A stretch of DNA of 64,000 bases from assembly GCA_005879315.1 (NCBI GenBank), contig VBLC01000061.1, positions 62,001 through 126,000 on the forward strand. The letters are read 5' to 3'. Shown here piece by piece: positions 29,049 through 38,458 of this stretch (positions are counted from its first letter, which is position 1; every line of letters starts with the position of its first letter). Below the pieces are notes generated by a model. It ran no database searches. It was not told where the DNA came from and was given only the letters and a program-made list of their open reading frames with translations. The stretch is from Deltaproteobacteria bacterium (GTDB taxonomy: Bacteria > Myxococcota > Myxococcia > Myxococcales > 40CM-4-68-19). Both the position numbers and the translations under genes were made by a program.

Positions 29049-30488
29049 GTGCACAAGCGCTTCTTGCAGGCTGTCGCCGTCGCCGCCCTGGCCCGGCTGC
29101 TGCCGCTTCTGTTGGGGATGGAGCATTACGGCGATTCGCCGGTGCGCATCGAGATCGCCGAGCGCTGGGCGCAGGCGCCGCATCTCTGGCGGGGGTATCT
29201 CGAGACTTTCCAGTACGGGCCGCTGCACCTGACGCTGCTCGGCGCGGCGATCCGGCTGCTGCACGATCGGATCGTCGCGGCGCGGCTGCTCTCGCTCGCC
29301 GCGGGGATGTTCAGCATCTGGCTCTTGTGGCGCATCGCCGCGCGGCTGCGCGGCGTGGACGCTGCATTCGTCGCCGCGCTCGGCCTCGCGCTCTCGCCGC
29401 TGCACATCCAGGCGAGCACGACCGGCGCGAGCGAGGCGCTCTTCCTCGCGCTGCTGCTCTTCGCGATCGACTGCGTCCTGCTCGACCGCGCCCTGGCCGG
29501 CGCCTTGCTCCTCGGAGCGGCCGGCCTGGTCCGCTACGATGGCTGGCTCTATCTGCCGCTCCTGGGCGCTCTTCTCTGGTGGCAGCGACGCGACGCCTGG
29601 CGCGCGCTCGGCTTCAGCGCGCTTGCCGCCGCGCCGGCGCTGGCCTGGATGTGGATCAACGCCCGCTATGCCGGCGATGCCCTCGCGCCCATCCATCACA
29701 TCGACCTCGACCACCGCGCGCTCGCGCATCTGGCGCTGGGCTGGTTCGGCCAGGTGCGCTGGCGACTGTATGCGCTCTTCTACTGGCCCATCGCCGTCTG
29801 CGGCATCGCCACGCCGCTCCTCGGCGTCTTTTCCCTCTGGGGCGCTGTGCAGGCCCTGCGCAGGCGCGAGCAGGGCTGGGAGCTCGCTGCGCTCGGATGG
29901 ATTCCCGCCGCGCTCCTGACGTTCCGAGCGGCGGTGCTGACCGATTTCCGGCCACTCTCGCGCTTCGCGCTGGTGGCCGCCGCTCTCTCTTTGCCCTTCG
30001 CTTTCGCGCCGCTCGCTGCGCTGGGACGAAGAGCGATGATCGCGACTCTCGCCCTGCTGGCGCTCACGCCGCTCGCGCTCGCGGCCGCGTCCTATCGCCG
30101 CAACGGCGGGCTGGCCGAATGGGCGCGGCCGCTCTCGCCCCTCTCGACTCTTCCTCCGGGCATCGAAGACGCTGCCCTCTGGCTGCGCAAGAACGTCCGC
30201 GGCGACGACGTGGTCTTGATCGACAGCGCCTGGCACTACCTCGACATCGCGCTCGCTTTCGCGGTCGATCTGCCCGACCGTCAGTGGCTCCGCGTCCGCT
30301 GGGCCGACGACTTCGACGAGCGCATCTCCCGCGCCGCGCCGACGATGGCGGTGCTGCTCTACCAGGGCACGCTCGATCACCCTGACCGCGACCGCTTCGA
30401 CTTCCGCCAGCTGCGGTTTTGCCTTGCGGCGCGCTTCACCTATGCCACCATCTACCGCCGCTGCGACGCGGCGGCACGATCCCCCTGA
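29049..30488 (+). CDS. ArnT/PMT-like membrane glycosyltransferase (GT-C fold)
   Basis: A 479-aa polytopic protein. The first loop carries acidic residues after the opening helix (GMEHYGDSPVRIEIAERW), the place of the catalytic Asp/Glu in GT-C enzymes, and the second loop has YGPLHLTLLGAAIRLL. About ten helices follow, then a soluble C-terminal domain of 110 residues (ALWLRKNVRGDDVVLIDSAWHYLDI). Such enzymes transfer sugars from polyprenyl-phosphate donors to lipids or proteins; the acceptor is unknown. GTG 29049 is chosen because AGAGGTG lies about 9 nt upstream and the first helix starts at once. Its 3' end overlaps the convergent mltG gene by 37 nt. Confidence 0.78.
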   Translation: MHKRFLQAVAVAALARLLPLLLGMEHYGDSPVRIEIAERWAQAPHLWRGYLETFQYGPLHLTLLGAAIRLLHDRIVAARLLSLAAGMFSIWLLWRIAARLRGVDAAFVAALGLALSPLHIQASTTGASEALFLALLLFAIDCVLLDRALAGALLLGAAGLVRYDGWLYLPLLGALLWWQRRDAWRALGFSALAAAPALAWMWINARYAGDALAPIHHIDLDHRALAHLALGWFGQVRWRLYALFYWPIAVCGIATPLLGVFSLWGAVQALRRREQGWELAALGWIPAALLTFRAAVLTDFRPLSRFALVAAALSLPFAFAPLAALGRRAMIATLALLALTPLALAAASYRRNGGLAEWARPLSPLSTLPPGIEDAALWLRKNVRGDDVVLIDSAWHYLDIALAFAVDLPDRQWLRVRWADDFDERISRAAPTMAVLLYQGTLDHPDRDRFDFRQLRFCLAARFTYATIYRRCDAAARSP

Positions 30489-31522
30489 CTCCCCTTGTGC
30501 CTGCGGAAGTAGTCGATCTGGTACTTGCGCACGTTCGCCTCGTGGCACTTCAAGTTGGGGCAGAAGACGTGCGTGTGATCGTTCCGGGAGACGAAGAAGA
30601 GATCGTCGCAGGCAATCGGATGGAGCGCCGCCTCGAGCGCCGCCTGGCCGGGGTTGGCGATGGGGCCGGGCGGCAGCCCCTTGTTGCGATAGGTGTTGTA
30701 GGGATGCGACCGCAAGAGGTCGCTCTTGTGCAGGTTGCCGTCCCAGACGAAGTCGTTCTCCAGGAGGACGGCGTAGATGACGGTGGGATCGGTCCCGAGC
30801 GGGATCCCCTTCCGCAACCGATTGTGAAAGACGCAGGAGATGCGCGGCCGCTCCTCGGGCTGGCCGGTCTCCTTCTCGATGATGCTCGCCAAGGTCACCG
30901 CCTGCAGCTCGTCGAGCTTCAGGGAAGGCAGCCGGTGCTTCTGCGCCTCCTGCCAGGCGCGCTGGAAACGGCCGACCATCACCTGCATCGTCCCCAGGCA
31001 GCCCGCGCCCCGCGAGAGCGAGTAGGTGTCGGGGAAGAGAAAACCCTCCAGGTTCGAGGCCGGCACGCCCAGCTTCTTCGCGGTGGCGGGGTCGCGTGCC
31101 AGCTTGAGGAACTCGGCTGAGGGGCAGAGGCCGCTCGCGCCGACGACGCCGGCGATCTCATCCATCCGCAGTCCTTCCGGCACCGTGAACCGATAGAGCT
31201 TCACCTCTCCGTGGATGAGCTTGCCGAGCACTTCGTCGGGCGTGACCGGGCCGTCGAATTCGTACTCGCCCGCCTTGGCCTGCTTGCCGCGGCGGAAATA
31301 GTGCATGTGGACGAAGAAGCGCCGCTCGTCCGAGACAACGCGCGCTTCCGACAGTTGCCGCGCGAGCGTGTGCGGGCCACTGCCGGGCGGGACCACGACC
31401 AGGCGCGCGCCTTCTCCGAAGGGCGTGGAGGCGAACTGCCTCTCGTCCCGCAAACGGTAGGCGGCCCAGCCGAGACCGCCAAGCACGCAGAGCGCGAAGA
31501 CCCAGAGGACGAAGCGTCTCAT
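30452..31522 (-). CDS. mltG: Endolytic murein transglycosylase MltG (YceG-like)
   Basis: Cuts nascent glycan strands and so sets their length. The 356-aa product has an N-terminal membrane helix (FVLWVFALCVLGGLGWAAY), a LysM-like region (VPPGSGPHTLARQLSEARVV), then the catalytic YceG core: GFLFPDTYSLSRG, the glutamate motif ASIIEKETG, VFHNRLRKGIPLGTDPTVIY and the C-terminal GLPPGPIANPGQAALEAAL. Everything expected of the family is present. A Lys/Arg-rich tail overlaps the 3' end of the glycosyltransferase gene in the opposite direction. Confidence 0.94.
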   Translation of the reverse strand: MRRFVLWVFALCVLGGLGWAAYRLRDERQFASTPFGEGARLVVVPPGSGPHTLARQLSEARVVSDERRFFVHMHYFRRGKQAKAGEYEFDGPVTPDEVLGKLIHGEVKLYRFTVPEGLRMDEIAGVVGASGLCPSAEFLKLARDPATAKKLGVPASNLEGFLFPDTYSLSRGAGCLGTMQVMVGRFQRAWQEAQKHRLPSLKLDELQAVTLASIIEKETGQPEERPRISCVFHNRLRKGIPLGTDPTVIYAVLLENDFVWDGNLHKSDLLRSHPYNTYRNKGLPPGPIANPGQAALEAALHPIACDDLFFVSRNDHTHVFCPNLKCHEANVRKYQIDYFRRHKGSQGDRAAASQRR

Positions 31523-31598
31523 CGGCTCCAGTATATGGGGCCAGGCTCTTCAATCCAGTTGCCTGATGCCTGAAGCCCGAGGTCGGAGGCCTCGAACG

Positions 31599-32003
31599 TC
31601 AGCCCATCACCGTGACCGTCAGCTTGCGGTTGCGCGGACCGTCGAACTCACAGAAGTAGATCGCCTGCCAGGTCCCGAGCGCGAGCTTTCCGCCCTGCAC
31701 CGGGATGGTCTCGGAGAAGCCGACCACCGCGGCCTTGGCGTGCGCGTGCGCGTTGCCCTCTTCGTGCTTGTAGTACTTCTCGTTGCGCGGCACGGCGCGC
31801 TCCAGCGCGTTCAAGATGTCGGTCTGCACGTCGGGGTCGGTGTTCTCGTTGAGCGTCACCGCGCCGGTGGTGTGGCCGCAGAAGATCGAGCAGAGGCCGT
31901 TCTGCACCCCGCTCTGCGCGACGATCGCCCGCACCCTCTTGGTGACGTCGATCATCTCCGCCTTCTTGCTGGTGGGCAGCTCGATGGTCGCGCTGTGCAG
32001 CAT
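31599..32003 (-). CDS. YjbQ/UPF0047 family protein (secondary thiamine-phosphate synthase type)
   Basis: A 134-aa protein with the complete UPF0047 signature: GLCSIFCGHTTGAVTLNEN in the middle and HAHAKAAVVGFSETIPVQGG followed by LGTWQAIYFCEFDGPR at the end. Conserved histidines suggest a metal site. Members can complement thiamine-phosphate synthase mutants weakly, but the natural activity is uncertain. The ATG overlaps the stop of the ArsA-like gene by one base (TGATG), so it is the third gene of a coupled set with the two ATPases. Confidence 0.9.
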   Translation of the reverse strand: MLHSATIELPTSKKAEMIDVTKRVRAIVAQSGVQNGLCSIFCGHTTGAVTLNENTDPDVQTDILNALERAVPRNEKYYKHEEGNAHAHAKAAVVGFSETIPVQGGKLALGTWQAIYFCEFDGPRNRKLTVTVMG

Positions 32004-33142
32004 CACTGGCCTCCGAGGAACTGATCGATCTGCCACAGACCCGACAAGTCGTGAACGTCCTTGCGCAGCCTGGGCACGATCAACAACGGCACCCCCGATA
32101 GTGTTCGCGAAAGCCGTTCGACCTCGCGCCGCTCCAGATCGGCCAGCATGGACTGCTCGGTCAAGGTAGTGCAAAGGCGCTCGGCCAGGTCGCCGCTGTC
32201 CTTGATCTGCGCGAGCATCAGCGCCTCGCGCATCGCCGCTACGTTGTCCGGCCCGCCGTGGCGGCGCGGGTCGCGCTGCACCCGGTTGACCACCACCGCG
32301 GCGGTGGCGATGCGATCCTCCCGCAGCGCCTGGTGGAAGAAGAGCGCCTCCTGGATGGTGAGCGGGTTGGGTGCCGTCACCAGCACGAAGCCGGCCTCCG
32401 GCGAAGTGAGCAGCGCCTTGACGCGGGCGGCCCGCTCCTTGAAGCCCTCGTACATGCCCTCGAAGGCGATCATGAAATCGGCCAGGTCGCGCAAGAAATC
32501 GGTCCCGGTGAAGCGCGCCAGCGTGCGCAGCACCATCGCCGAGGGCGCCGCCAATAGTTTGAACCACAACTTTCCCGCCCGGAGCATCGGCCCGAGGATG
32601 ATGCGCATGGCGTCGTTGTCGAGCACGTCGAGGATGCGGTCGCTGGCGTGGAGGAAGTCGAGCGCGTTGGTGGTGGGCGGGGTGTCGAGCACCACCACGT
32701 CGAAGCGCCGGGCGGTGTGCACCTCGTAGACCTTCTCCATCGCCATGTACTCGAGGCTGCCCGCCATCGCCGTCGAGAGCGTCTGGTAGAGCTTGTTGGT
32801 CAGGATCGCGCGCGCCTGCTCGGGCGAGCGCGCTTGCCGCTCGACCAGCTCATCCCAGGTGAGCTTGAGGTCGAGCATCATCGCCCACATCTCGCCGCGC
32901 GGGTGGAGGCCGGCCTGGGCGAAGAGCTCGGGGGCGATGCGCGTCTCCTGGTTGCCCAGCTCTTTCAGACCGAGGCTGTTCGCCAGCCGCCGCGCCGGAT
33001 CGATGGTCAAGACCAGCGCGCGCTTGCCCTCGATCGCGGCGCTCAGCGCCAGCGCGGCGGCGACGGTGGTCTTGCCCACGCCTCCCGAACCGACGCAGCA
33101 GATCACCTTGCGGCCCTCCAGCACCTGCGCGAGGGGCCGCAT
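32003..33142 (-). CDS. ArsA/Get3-family ATPase (second of a pair)
   Basis: A 379-aa deviant-Walker P-loop ATPase. The signature P-loop is GSGGVGKTTVAAALAL, followed by TIDPARRLANSLGL and a switch II-type VLDTPPTTNALDFL. No arsenic genes are nearby, and myxobacterial and cyanobacterial paralogues of this type are chromosomal housekeeping proteins, so arsenite export is unlikely; targeting of membrane proteins or another cargo is possible. ATG 33142 overlaps the upstream ATPase stop (TGATG), and its own stop overlaps the YjbQ start in the same way. Confidence 0.88.
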   Translation of the reverse strand: MRPLAQVLEGRKVICCVGSGGVGKTTVAAALALSAAIEGKRALVLTIDPARRLANSLGLKELGNQETRIAPELFAQAGLHPRGEMWAMMLDLKLTWDELVERQARSPEQARAILTNKLYQTLSTAMAGSLEYMAMEKVYEVHTARRFDVVVLDTPPTTNALDFLHASDRILDVLDNDAMRIILGPMLRAGKLWFKLLAAPSAMVLRTLARFTGTDFLRDLADFMIAFEGMYEGFKERAARVKALLTSPEAGFVLVTAPNPLTIQEALFFHQALREDRIATAAVVVNRVQRDPRRHGGPDNVAAMREALMLAQIKDSGDLAERLCTTLTEQSMLADLERREVERLSRTLSGVPLLIVPRLRKDVHDLSGLWQIDQFLGGQ

Positions 33143-34053
33143 CACGAGGAGCCCGCGATGGCGGAGGCCACCTTCTCGATCGATTGCGCTCCGAACTGCC
33201 GATCGAAGAGAAAGGGAACGCGCAAGAGCTCGCGCGGGATCTCCTTTCGCAGCACGCCTTCGTAATGCGCCGAGAGCTCGGAGCGCGACTCGTGGTTGTC
33301 CGCCGCTTCGCCGGCCGCGGCCAGCGCCGGTCCGCCGCGCGTAACCTGCGCCACTTCCTGCGCGGAGAAGCGCGAGGCGAAAAAGCCGTTGAGGAAGAGC
33401 GGCCCCGCGGGAAAGCCGCCCGAGCGCAGCGCCCGGTCGAGCTCGATCGCTTCGTTGGCCGGCATCTCCTCCGGCAGGGTGACGATGGAGATCGCGCAGC
33501 GGACCGGATCGGCGAGCAGCGATTGCATGCCGCGCATGTCGCGCGCCAGCGGGCCCTCTTTCACCAGGCGCAGGAAGACGGCAGGCACGGAGAGGAACGT
33601 CAGCCCGTGTCCGGTGGCGGGCGCGTCGAGCACCACCAGGTCCCAGCGCGGCTTGCCACGCTCCATCTCCTGCGTCGCGTGCCACCAGACCTTGCCGAGC
33701 ATGACGATCTCGGCCAGCGAAGGGGCAGCGGCGAGAAAGTAGCGCGCGGCGGCGTTCTCGAAGGCGAGCTTGTAGAGAGTTTCGTAGCGGAGGATCATCA
33801 GCGCGTACTCGTGCATCGCCTCGCGCGGCCGCACGTGGACGCTGTAGAGGTTGGGCAAGAGCTGGCGAATGGTGGGCCCCGAGGGCGGCCGGCCGAAGAA
33901 GTCGCTCACCCGCTCGCGCGCCACCACTTCGCAGACCAGCACCTTCTTGCCCCGCCGCGAGGCGAGCAGCGCCAGGGCCGCCGAGAGCGTGCTCTTCCCC
34001 GTCCCGCCTTTCCCGGTGACGACGAGCAGGCGGCGGTCCAGGAGCGCGTCCAC
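33142..34053 (-). CDS. ArsA/Get3-family ATPase (first of a pair)
   Basis: A 303-aa paralogue of the following gene with P-loop VVTGKGGTGKSTLSAALALL and VVLDAPATGHGLTFLSVP. It has lost the DPA...R signature in the switch I region, where VCEVVARERVSDFFGRP stands, so the two subunits differ in the sensing part. Tandem ArsA halves suggest a heterodimer analogous to the two halves of classical ArsA; this is inference. GTG 34053 is used, though GTG 34065 (four residues longer) is equally possible; neither has a clear ribosome-binding site. It is divergent from the phasin-like gene (72 nt). Confidence 0.82.
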   Translation of the reverse strand: MDALLDRRLLVVTGKGGTGKSTLSAALALLASRRGKKVLVCEVVARERVSDFFGRPPSGPTIRQLLPNLYSVHVRPREAMHEYALMILRYETLYKLAFENAAARYFLAAAPSLAEIVMLGKVWWHATQEMERGKPRWDLVVLDAPATGHGLTFLSVPAVFLRLVKEGPLARDMRGMQSLLADPVRCAISIVTLPEEMPANEAIELDRALRSGGFPAGPLFLNGFFASRFSAQEVAQVTRGGPALAAAGEAADNHESRSELSAHYEGVLRKEIPRELLRVPFLFDRQFGAQSIEKVASAIAGSS

Positions 34054-34125
34054 GGGGCGCGGCACTGTAGCAAAGGCGTCGAGGTTGTGGGATGTGTTCT
34101 CCCCTTTGGGGGATGAGGAGAACCC

Positions 34126-34473
34126 ATGCTGCGCGAGAAGCCCGTCTTCAAGAGGATGATCGCCACCGGGGAGGAGCAGATGAGCAAGCTCGCCTCCCAG
34201 CTGCTCTCCAACGAGAGGTTCATGAGCGCGCTGCAGAAGACGGTCAGCGCGGCGCTGGACGCGAAGGGGACGATGGAGAAGGGCGTGCAGACGGCGCTCG
34301 CGGCGATGAACATCCCGACCGCGGGCGACGTGAAGAAGCTGGAGGGGAAGATCGAAGAGCTGGAGAAGGTGTTCGAGGGGCTCTCGGCGAAGATCGCCGA
34401 GCTGCAGAAGAAGGAGCCAACCTCTCAGGCCGAGAGAACCTCTGCCTCGAGCGCGGGAACGCCGTCCACGTAG
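34126..34473 (+). CDS. Phasin-like coiled-coil protein, 115 aa
   Basis: A small helical protein: LASQLLSNERFMSALQKTVSAALDAKGTMEK in the first half, then a coiled coil (DVKKLEGKIEELEKVFEGLSAKIAELQ) and a Ser/Thr/Ala-rich tail. The layout resembles polyhydroxyalkanoate granule-associated proteins, and a PhaR-like regulator is encoded 5 kb away. ATG 34126 has GAGGAG about 8 nt upstream. The last 49 nt overlap the 3' end of the convergent lhr gene. Confidence 0.55.
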   Translation: MLREKPVFKRMIATGEEQMSKLASQLLSNERFMSALQKTVSAALDAKGTMEKGVQTALAAMNIPTAGDVKKLEGKIEELEKVFEGLSAKIAELQKKEPTSQAERTSASSAGTPST

Positions 34474-37400
34474 ACCACGCGATTTTGCGGCAGCGCGGGG
34501 ATGCGCGCGCCCGGCGTGAGGATGCCCACCAGGTTGAGTGGATCGCAGGCGCTGAGCGAGATGCGCTCCTCGCCGCGCTTGGCGATGCGCCGGACTGCGC
34601 GCAGCGCCTCGACCGCCTCCGGGAGCGCGAACTGCTCGCCGGAGAAAGCCTGCACGAAGCGGCCGCCGCGCAATTCCCCGCGCGCTTCCAGCTTTCGATA
34701 GACCTGCAAGAGCTCGCGCCAGGGCGGGCAGCGCGGCTCGCGGGCAAGCAGGTCGCGGAAGACCACTCCGTAGCGGCGAAGGTACTGCGCGGCGAGCTTC
34801 TCCATCCACTCGGGGGGCGCGCCCAGAAGGGGCCGCTGCGAAGGCAGCGCGTCCGGCTGCGACCGGAGCAGCGACCAGCGGCCCGAGCCGCCCTGCGCGC
34901 GCGGCTCGAGCAGCGCGCGCAGCGCCGCAAATCCATCGCAGGTGACGCGGCCGGCGGCGACCAGCTCCCAGAGCGCCGCCGTCAGCTCGCGCACGTTGAT
35001 GCCCAACTGCTCGCGCAGCTCGTGGAGAAAGAGCGCGCCCCGCTGTTCGAGCACGGCGAGCAGCAGGCGGGCGCGGTCGCCGAGCGGCTCGGAGACGCCG
35101 CCGGTCGCCTCCAGAAGCCAGGGCAGGTCCTCGCGGCGCACCAGCGCGATCGGCGTCGCTCGCCCTGGCGGCGCGCGGCGCGCCTCGTCGGAGCTCGCCA
35201 GGCGGCCCCAGGCGATCTCGCCGGAGAGGCACAGCTGATCGAGCAGCGCCCGATCGTATCGCGCGATGCGCGCCGGCAGGACCTCGCTCTCCCAGGAGAC
35301 GGCCGCGCAGTGGAATCCCTGCAGCTGCTCGAGGATCTGGAGAAGGCCCGGCGCGCCGTGCTGCTGCGCGCCAGGCTGCACGTGCTGCCAGCGGAAGAGG
35401 AAGCGCAGATGGTCCTGCGTCGAAACCGGCTCGATCTCACGGCGCAGCCGGCCCAGAGTGAGCGAGTGGATGCGCGAGAGCAGCGTCCGCTCGCACCACT
35501 CCGTCTGTTGCGCTCCTTCGCGGTAGCGGCCGCGCAGGACGAGACCCTCGGACTCGAGCTGTGCCAGCTCGGCTTCGACGCTCGGAACGCCCAGCCGCTG
35601 CGCCAGCTCGCCAGATGTGACCGGGCCGACGATGCCGATCCAGCCGCGCACCGCATCGATCAGCTCGACATCGGCGCGCTCCGCCGCACGCCAGCCGCCG
35701 TCTTCGTGCAAGACCCGCCCCGCTGCGCGCAGCTCCTCGAGCCAAGCGCTCCACTGTGGCGGCACCTCGCGCAGAAGGCCCAGCGTCAGCAGCGCGTCGT
35801 GCAGCTCGTCGGCGCTGCGCACATCGGGAAAGGCCTGTGCAACCACCTGCGCGATCGCCTCGGCATCGAGCGCCCCCATCGCCGACGCATCGCGCGGATC
35901 CAGCCCGCGCCGCATCGTCACGGCGCGAGCCCTGCGCTCCTCGAGCGGCGCATCGTCGAGATAGGCGTAAGGCGCGGAGTTGAGGATCTCGTGCGAGAGC
36001 GGCGAAGGCTCCGGCGTATCCCGCGCGACGAGCTTGATCTCGCTGTCGGCGATCCGCTGCAGGAGCGCCCGCAAGCCCTCGATGTCCATCGCCTCCGTCA
36101 GGCAGTCGCGCAGCGTCTCGCGCACCAGCGGATGATCGGGCGGCTCGAGAGGACCTACGGCGTTCTCCTGGCACTGCGCCTGCTGCGGGAAGACCTGCGC
36201 GAGCAGATCGTCGGTGCGCATGCGCAGGATGTTGAAAGGCACCTTGCGCCCGCCGCGCTGCCGGAGCACCGCCAGGGAGCGCGTCGCGTTCCAGCGCCAG
36301 CGCACTCCCCACATGGGCGAAGCGAGCGCTGCCGCGGTGAGCACCTCGTCGATGACCTGGGGGGAGAGAAAGTCGAAGATGGTCTCGAGCGGAAAGCTGT
36401 TCTGCGGGCCGAGGGAGAGGAGGACTCCTTCGTCGGTGGCGGCGGCTTGCAGCTCGAAATCGAAGGTGCGGCAGAAGCGCTTGCGCAGGGCCAGACCGAA
36501 GGCGCGGTTGAGCCGCGCGCCGAAGGGGGCATGAACGATGAGCTGCATGCCGCCGGCCTCGTCGAAGAACCTCTCGGCGATCAAGGTGTCTTGAGTGGGA
36601 AGCGCGCCCAGCGCCGCCCGGCCGGCGGCGAGATAGCGGACGATCTGCTCGGCGCCCGCCGGCGGCACGGCGCACCTGTCGATCACCCACTGCGCAGCCT
36701 TTGCCGGCTCCTCCAGGAGCGGCTCGATCTCGGCGCGCAGCCGCGAGACTTCCTCCGACAGCTCCTTGGTGCGGCCGGGCGCCTCGCCGTTCCAGAAGGG
36801 GACGTTGGGCGCGGCGCCGTGCGCGTTCTCGACGCGGACCCGGCCGGCCTCGACGCGGCGGATCCGCCAGGAGTCGTTGCCGAGCAGGAAGACGTCGCCG
36901 GTCAGGCTCTCGATGGCGAAGTCTTCGTCGAGCTGGCCGATGACGACCCCCTCCGGCTCGGCGACCACCGCATACTGCGCCGTGTCGGGGATGGCCCCGC
37001 CGCTGGTGATGGCGGCGATGCGCGACCCGCGCCGCCCTGTGATGCGCCGGTTGACTCCGTCGCGGTGCAGCCGCGCTCCCTGGGCACGGCCGGCACGGCG
37101 AGCCACGCCCTCGGCGTGCATCTCGATCACTTGATCGAATTCTTTTCGCGGCAGGTTTCGATAGGGCCAGGCGCGCTTGACCAGCTGGTAGAGCTCGTCC
37201 TCCGGCAGCTCCTCGCAGGCCGCCATGGCGACGATCTGCTGCGCCAGCACGTCGCGCGGCCATTCGGGGATGCGCGTCACCTCCAGATTCCCGGCCCGCA
37301 TGCCGCGCACCAGAGCGGCGCATTCGACCAGCTGGTCGCGGGTGACGGGAAAGAGCCGGCCCTTGGGGATCCCGCCCCGCCGGTGATCGGCGCGGCCGAT

Positions 37401-38432
37401 GCGCTGCACGGCCACCGAGAAGGAGCGCGGCGACTCGAGCTGCACCACCAGCTCCACCGCCCCGACGTCGATGCCCAGCTCCAGGGAGGCGGTGGCCACC
37501 GCGCACTTCACTTCCCCGCGCTTGAGCTTCTCCTCTGCGGCGAGCCGCATCGAACGGGAGAGGCTGCCGTGGTGCGCCGCCACCTGGTCCTCGCCCAGCC
37601 GCTGGCCGAGCGCATGCGCGACGCGCTCCACCTGCCGCCGGGTATTGACGAAGACCAGCGTGGTCCTGTGCTCGCGCACCAACTGCGCCACGCGGTCGTG
37701 CATCTCGTCGCGCTGCTCCTTCGAGGCGACCGGGCCGAGCTCGTCGCGCGGCACCTCGATGGCGACGTCGATCGCCCGCAGCGCTCCCGCCTCGACGACG
37801 GCGCAGGGCCTTCCGCCGGTGAGGAAGCGGCCGATCTCCTCGATGGGCCGCTGGGTGGCGGAGAGGCCGATGCGCACCGGCCGCTTGCCGCAGAGCGCGT
37901 CGAGGCGCTCGAGCGAGAGCACGAGATGGGCGCCGCGCTTGTCGCGCGCCACGGCGTGGATCTCGTCGATCACGGCGGTGCGGACGGTGCGCAGGAGCTT
38001 GCGGCCGCCCTCGCTGGTGAGGAGCAGGTAGAGCGACTCCGGCGTGGTGACGAGCACGTGGGGCGGCTTGCGCAACATCGCCTGCCGCTCCGACTGCGGC
38101 GTGTCGCCGGTGCGGACCGCCGTGCGGATCTCGGGCACGTCCGGCAGCGCGCGCAGCTCGGCGAGCGGCTCGAGGAGATTCTTGCGGACGTCGTTGGCGA
38201 GCGCCTTGAGCGGCGAGACGTAGAGGACCTGCGTCTCGTCGCGCAGCGCCGCCCCCTCGCGGATCATCGAGTCGAGGCAGGCGAGAAAGGCGGCGAGCGT
38301 CTTGCCCGAGCCGGTCGGCGCGGCGATGAGGGTGTCCTCGCCGCGCTGGATCGGCGGCCAACCCAGCGCCTGCGGCTCGGTAGGGGTGCCGAACTTCTGC
38401 TCGAACCAATTCCAGACGGCGGGATGGAACAT
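34425..38432 (-). CDS. lhr: Lhr-type large DEAD/DEAH-box helicase
   Basis: A 1,335-aa superfamily 2 helicase of the Lhr group (long helicase-related), 3'-5' translocases linked to DNA repair. Motifs: Walker A (APTGSGKTLAAFLA), DEIH box (AVIDEIHAV), SATQRP, and motif VI (QRIGRADHRRGG). The helicase core is followed by the winged-helix and Lhr-specific domains (PQVIDEVLTAAALASPMWGVRWRWNATRSL is split over one such block) and a long C-terminal extension, as in the full-length bacterial Lhr rather than the Lhr-core form. ATG 38432 begins MFHPAVWNWFEQKFG, the usual N-terminus of the family. It is downstream of the PhaR-like gene and a hypothetical on the same strand. Confidence 0.93.
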   Translation of the reverse strand: MFHPAVWNWFEQKFGTPTEPQALGWPPIQRGEDTLIAAPTGSGKTLAAFLACLDSMIREGAALRDETQVLYVSPLKALANDVRKNLLEPLAELRALPDVPEIRTAVRTGDTPQSERQAMLRKPPHVLVTTPESLYLLLTSEGGRKLLRTVRTAVIDEIHAVARDKRGAHLVLSLERLDALCGKRPVRIGLSATQRPIEEIGRFLTGGRPCAVVEAGALRAIDVAIEVPRDELGPVASKEQRDEMHDRVAQLVREHRTTLVFVNTRRQVERVAHALGQRLGEDQVAAHHGSLSRSMRLAAEEKLKRGEVKCAVATASLELGIDVGAVELVVQLESPRSFSVAVQRIGRADHRRGGIPKGRLFPVTRDQLVECAALVRGMRAGNLEVTRIPEWPRDVLAQQIVAMAACEELPEDELYQLVKRAWPYRNLPRKEFDQVIEMHAEGVARRAGRAQGARLHRDGVNRRITGRRGSRIAAITSGGAIPDTAQYAVVAEPEGVVIGQLDEDFAIESLTGDVFLLGNDSWRIRRVEAGRVRVENAHGAAPNVPFWNGEAPGRTKELSEEVSRLRAEIEPLLEEPAKAAQWVIDRCAVPPAGAEQIVRYLAAGRAALGALPTQDTLIAERFFDEAGGMQLIVHAPFGARLNRAFGLALRKRFCRTFDFELQAAATDEGVLLSLGPQNSFPLETIFDFLSPQVIDEVLTAAALASPMWGVRWRWNATRSLAVLRQRGGRKVPFNILRMRTDDLLAQVFPQQAQCQENAVGPLEPPDHPLVRETLRDCLTEAMDIEGLRALLQRIADSEIKLVARDTPEPSPLSHEILNSAPYAYLDDAPLEERRARAVTMRRGLDPRDASAMGALDAEAIAQVVAQAFPDVRSADELHDALLTLGLLREVPPQWSAWLEELRAAGRVLHEDGGWRAAERADVELIDAVRGWIGIVGPVTSGELAQRLGVPSVEAELAQLESEGLVLRGRYREGAQQTEWCERTLLSRIHSLTLGRLRREIEPVSTQDHLRFLFRWQHVQPGAQQHGAPGLLQILEQLQGFHCAAVSWESEVLPARIARYDRALLDQLCLSGEIAWGRLASSDEARRAPPGRATPIALVRREDLPWLLEATGGVSEPLGDRARLLLAVLEQRGALFLHELREQLGINVRELTAALWELVAAGRVTCDGFAALRALLEPRAQGGSGRWSLLRSQPDALPSQRPLLGAPPEWMEKLAAQYLRRYGVVFRDLLAREPRCPPWRELLQVYRKLEARGELRGGRFVQAFSGEQFALPEAVEALRAVRRIAKRGEERISLSACDPLNLVGILTPGARIPALPQNRVVYVDGVPALEAEVLSA

Positions 38433-38458
38433 GGGGGGAGGAAGAATAACGCGATTTT

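Noticed and set aside
33142-34053. An arsenic resistance operon
   Set aside because: ArsA-like ATPases are present, but there is no arsB, arsC, arsD, arsR or acr3 nearby, and one copy lacks the usual switch sequence.
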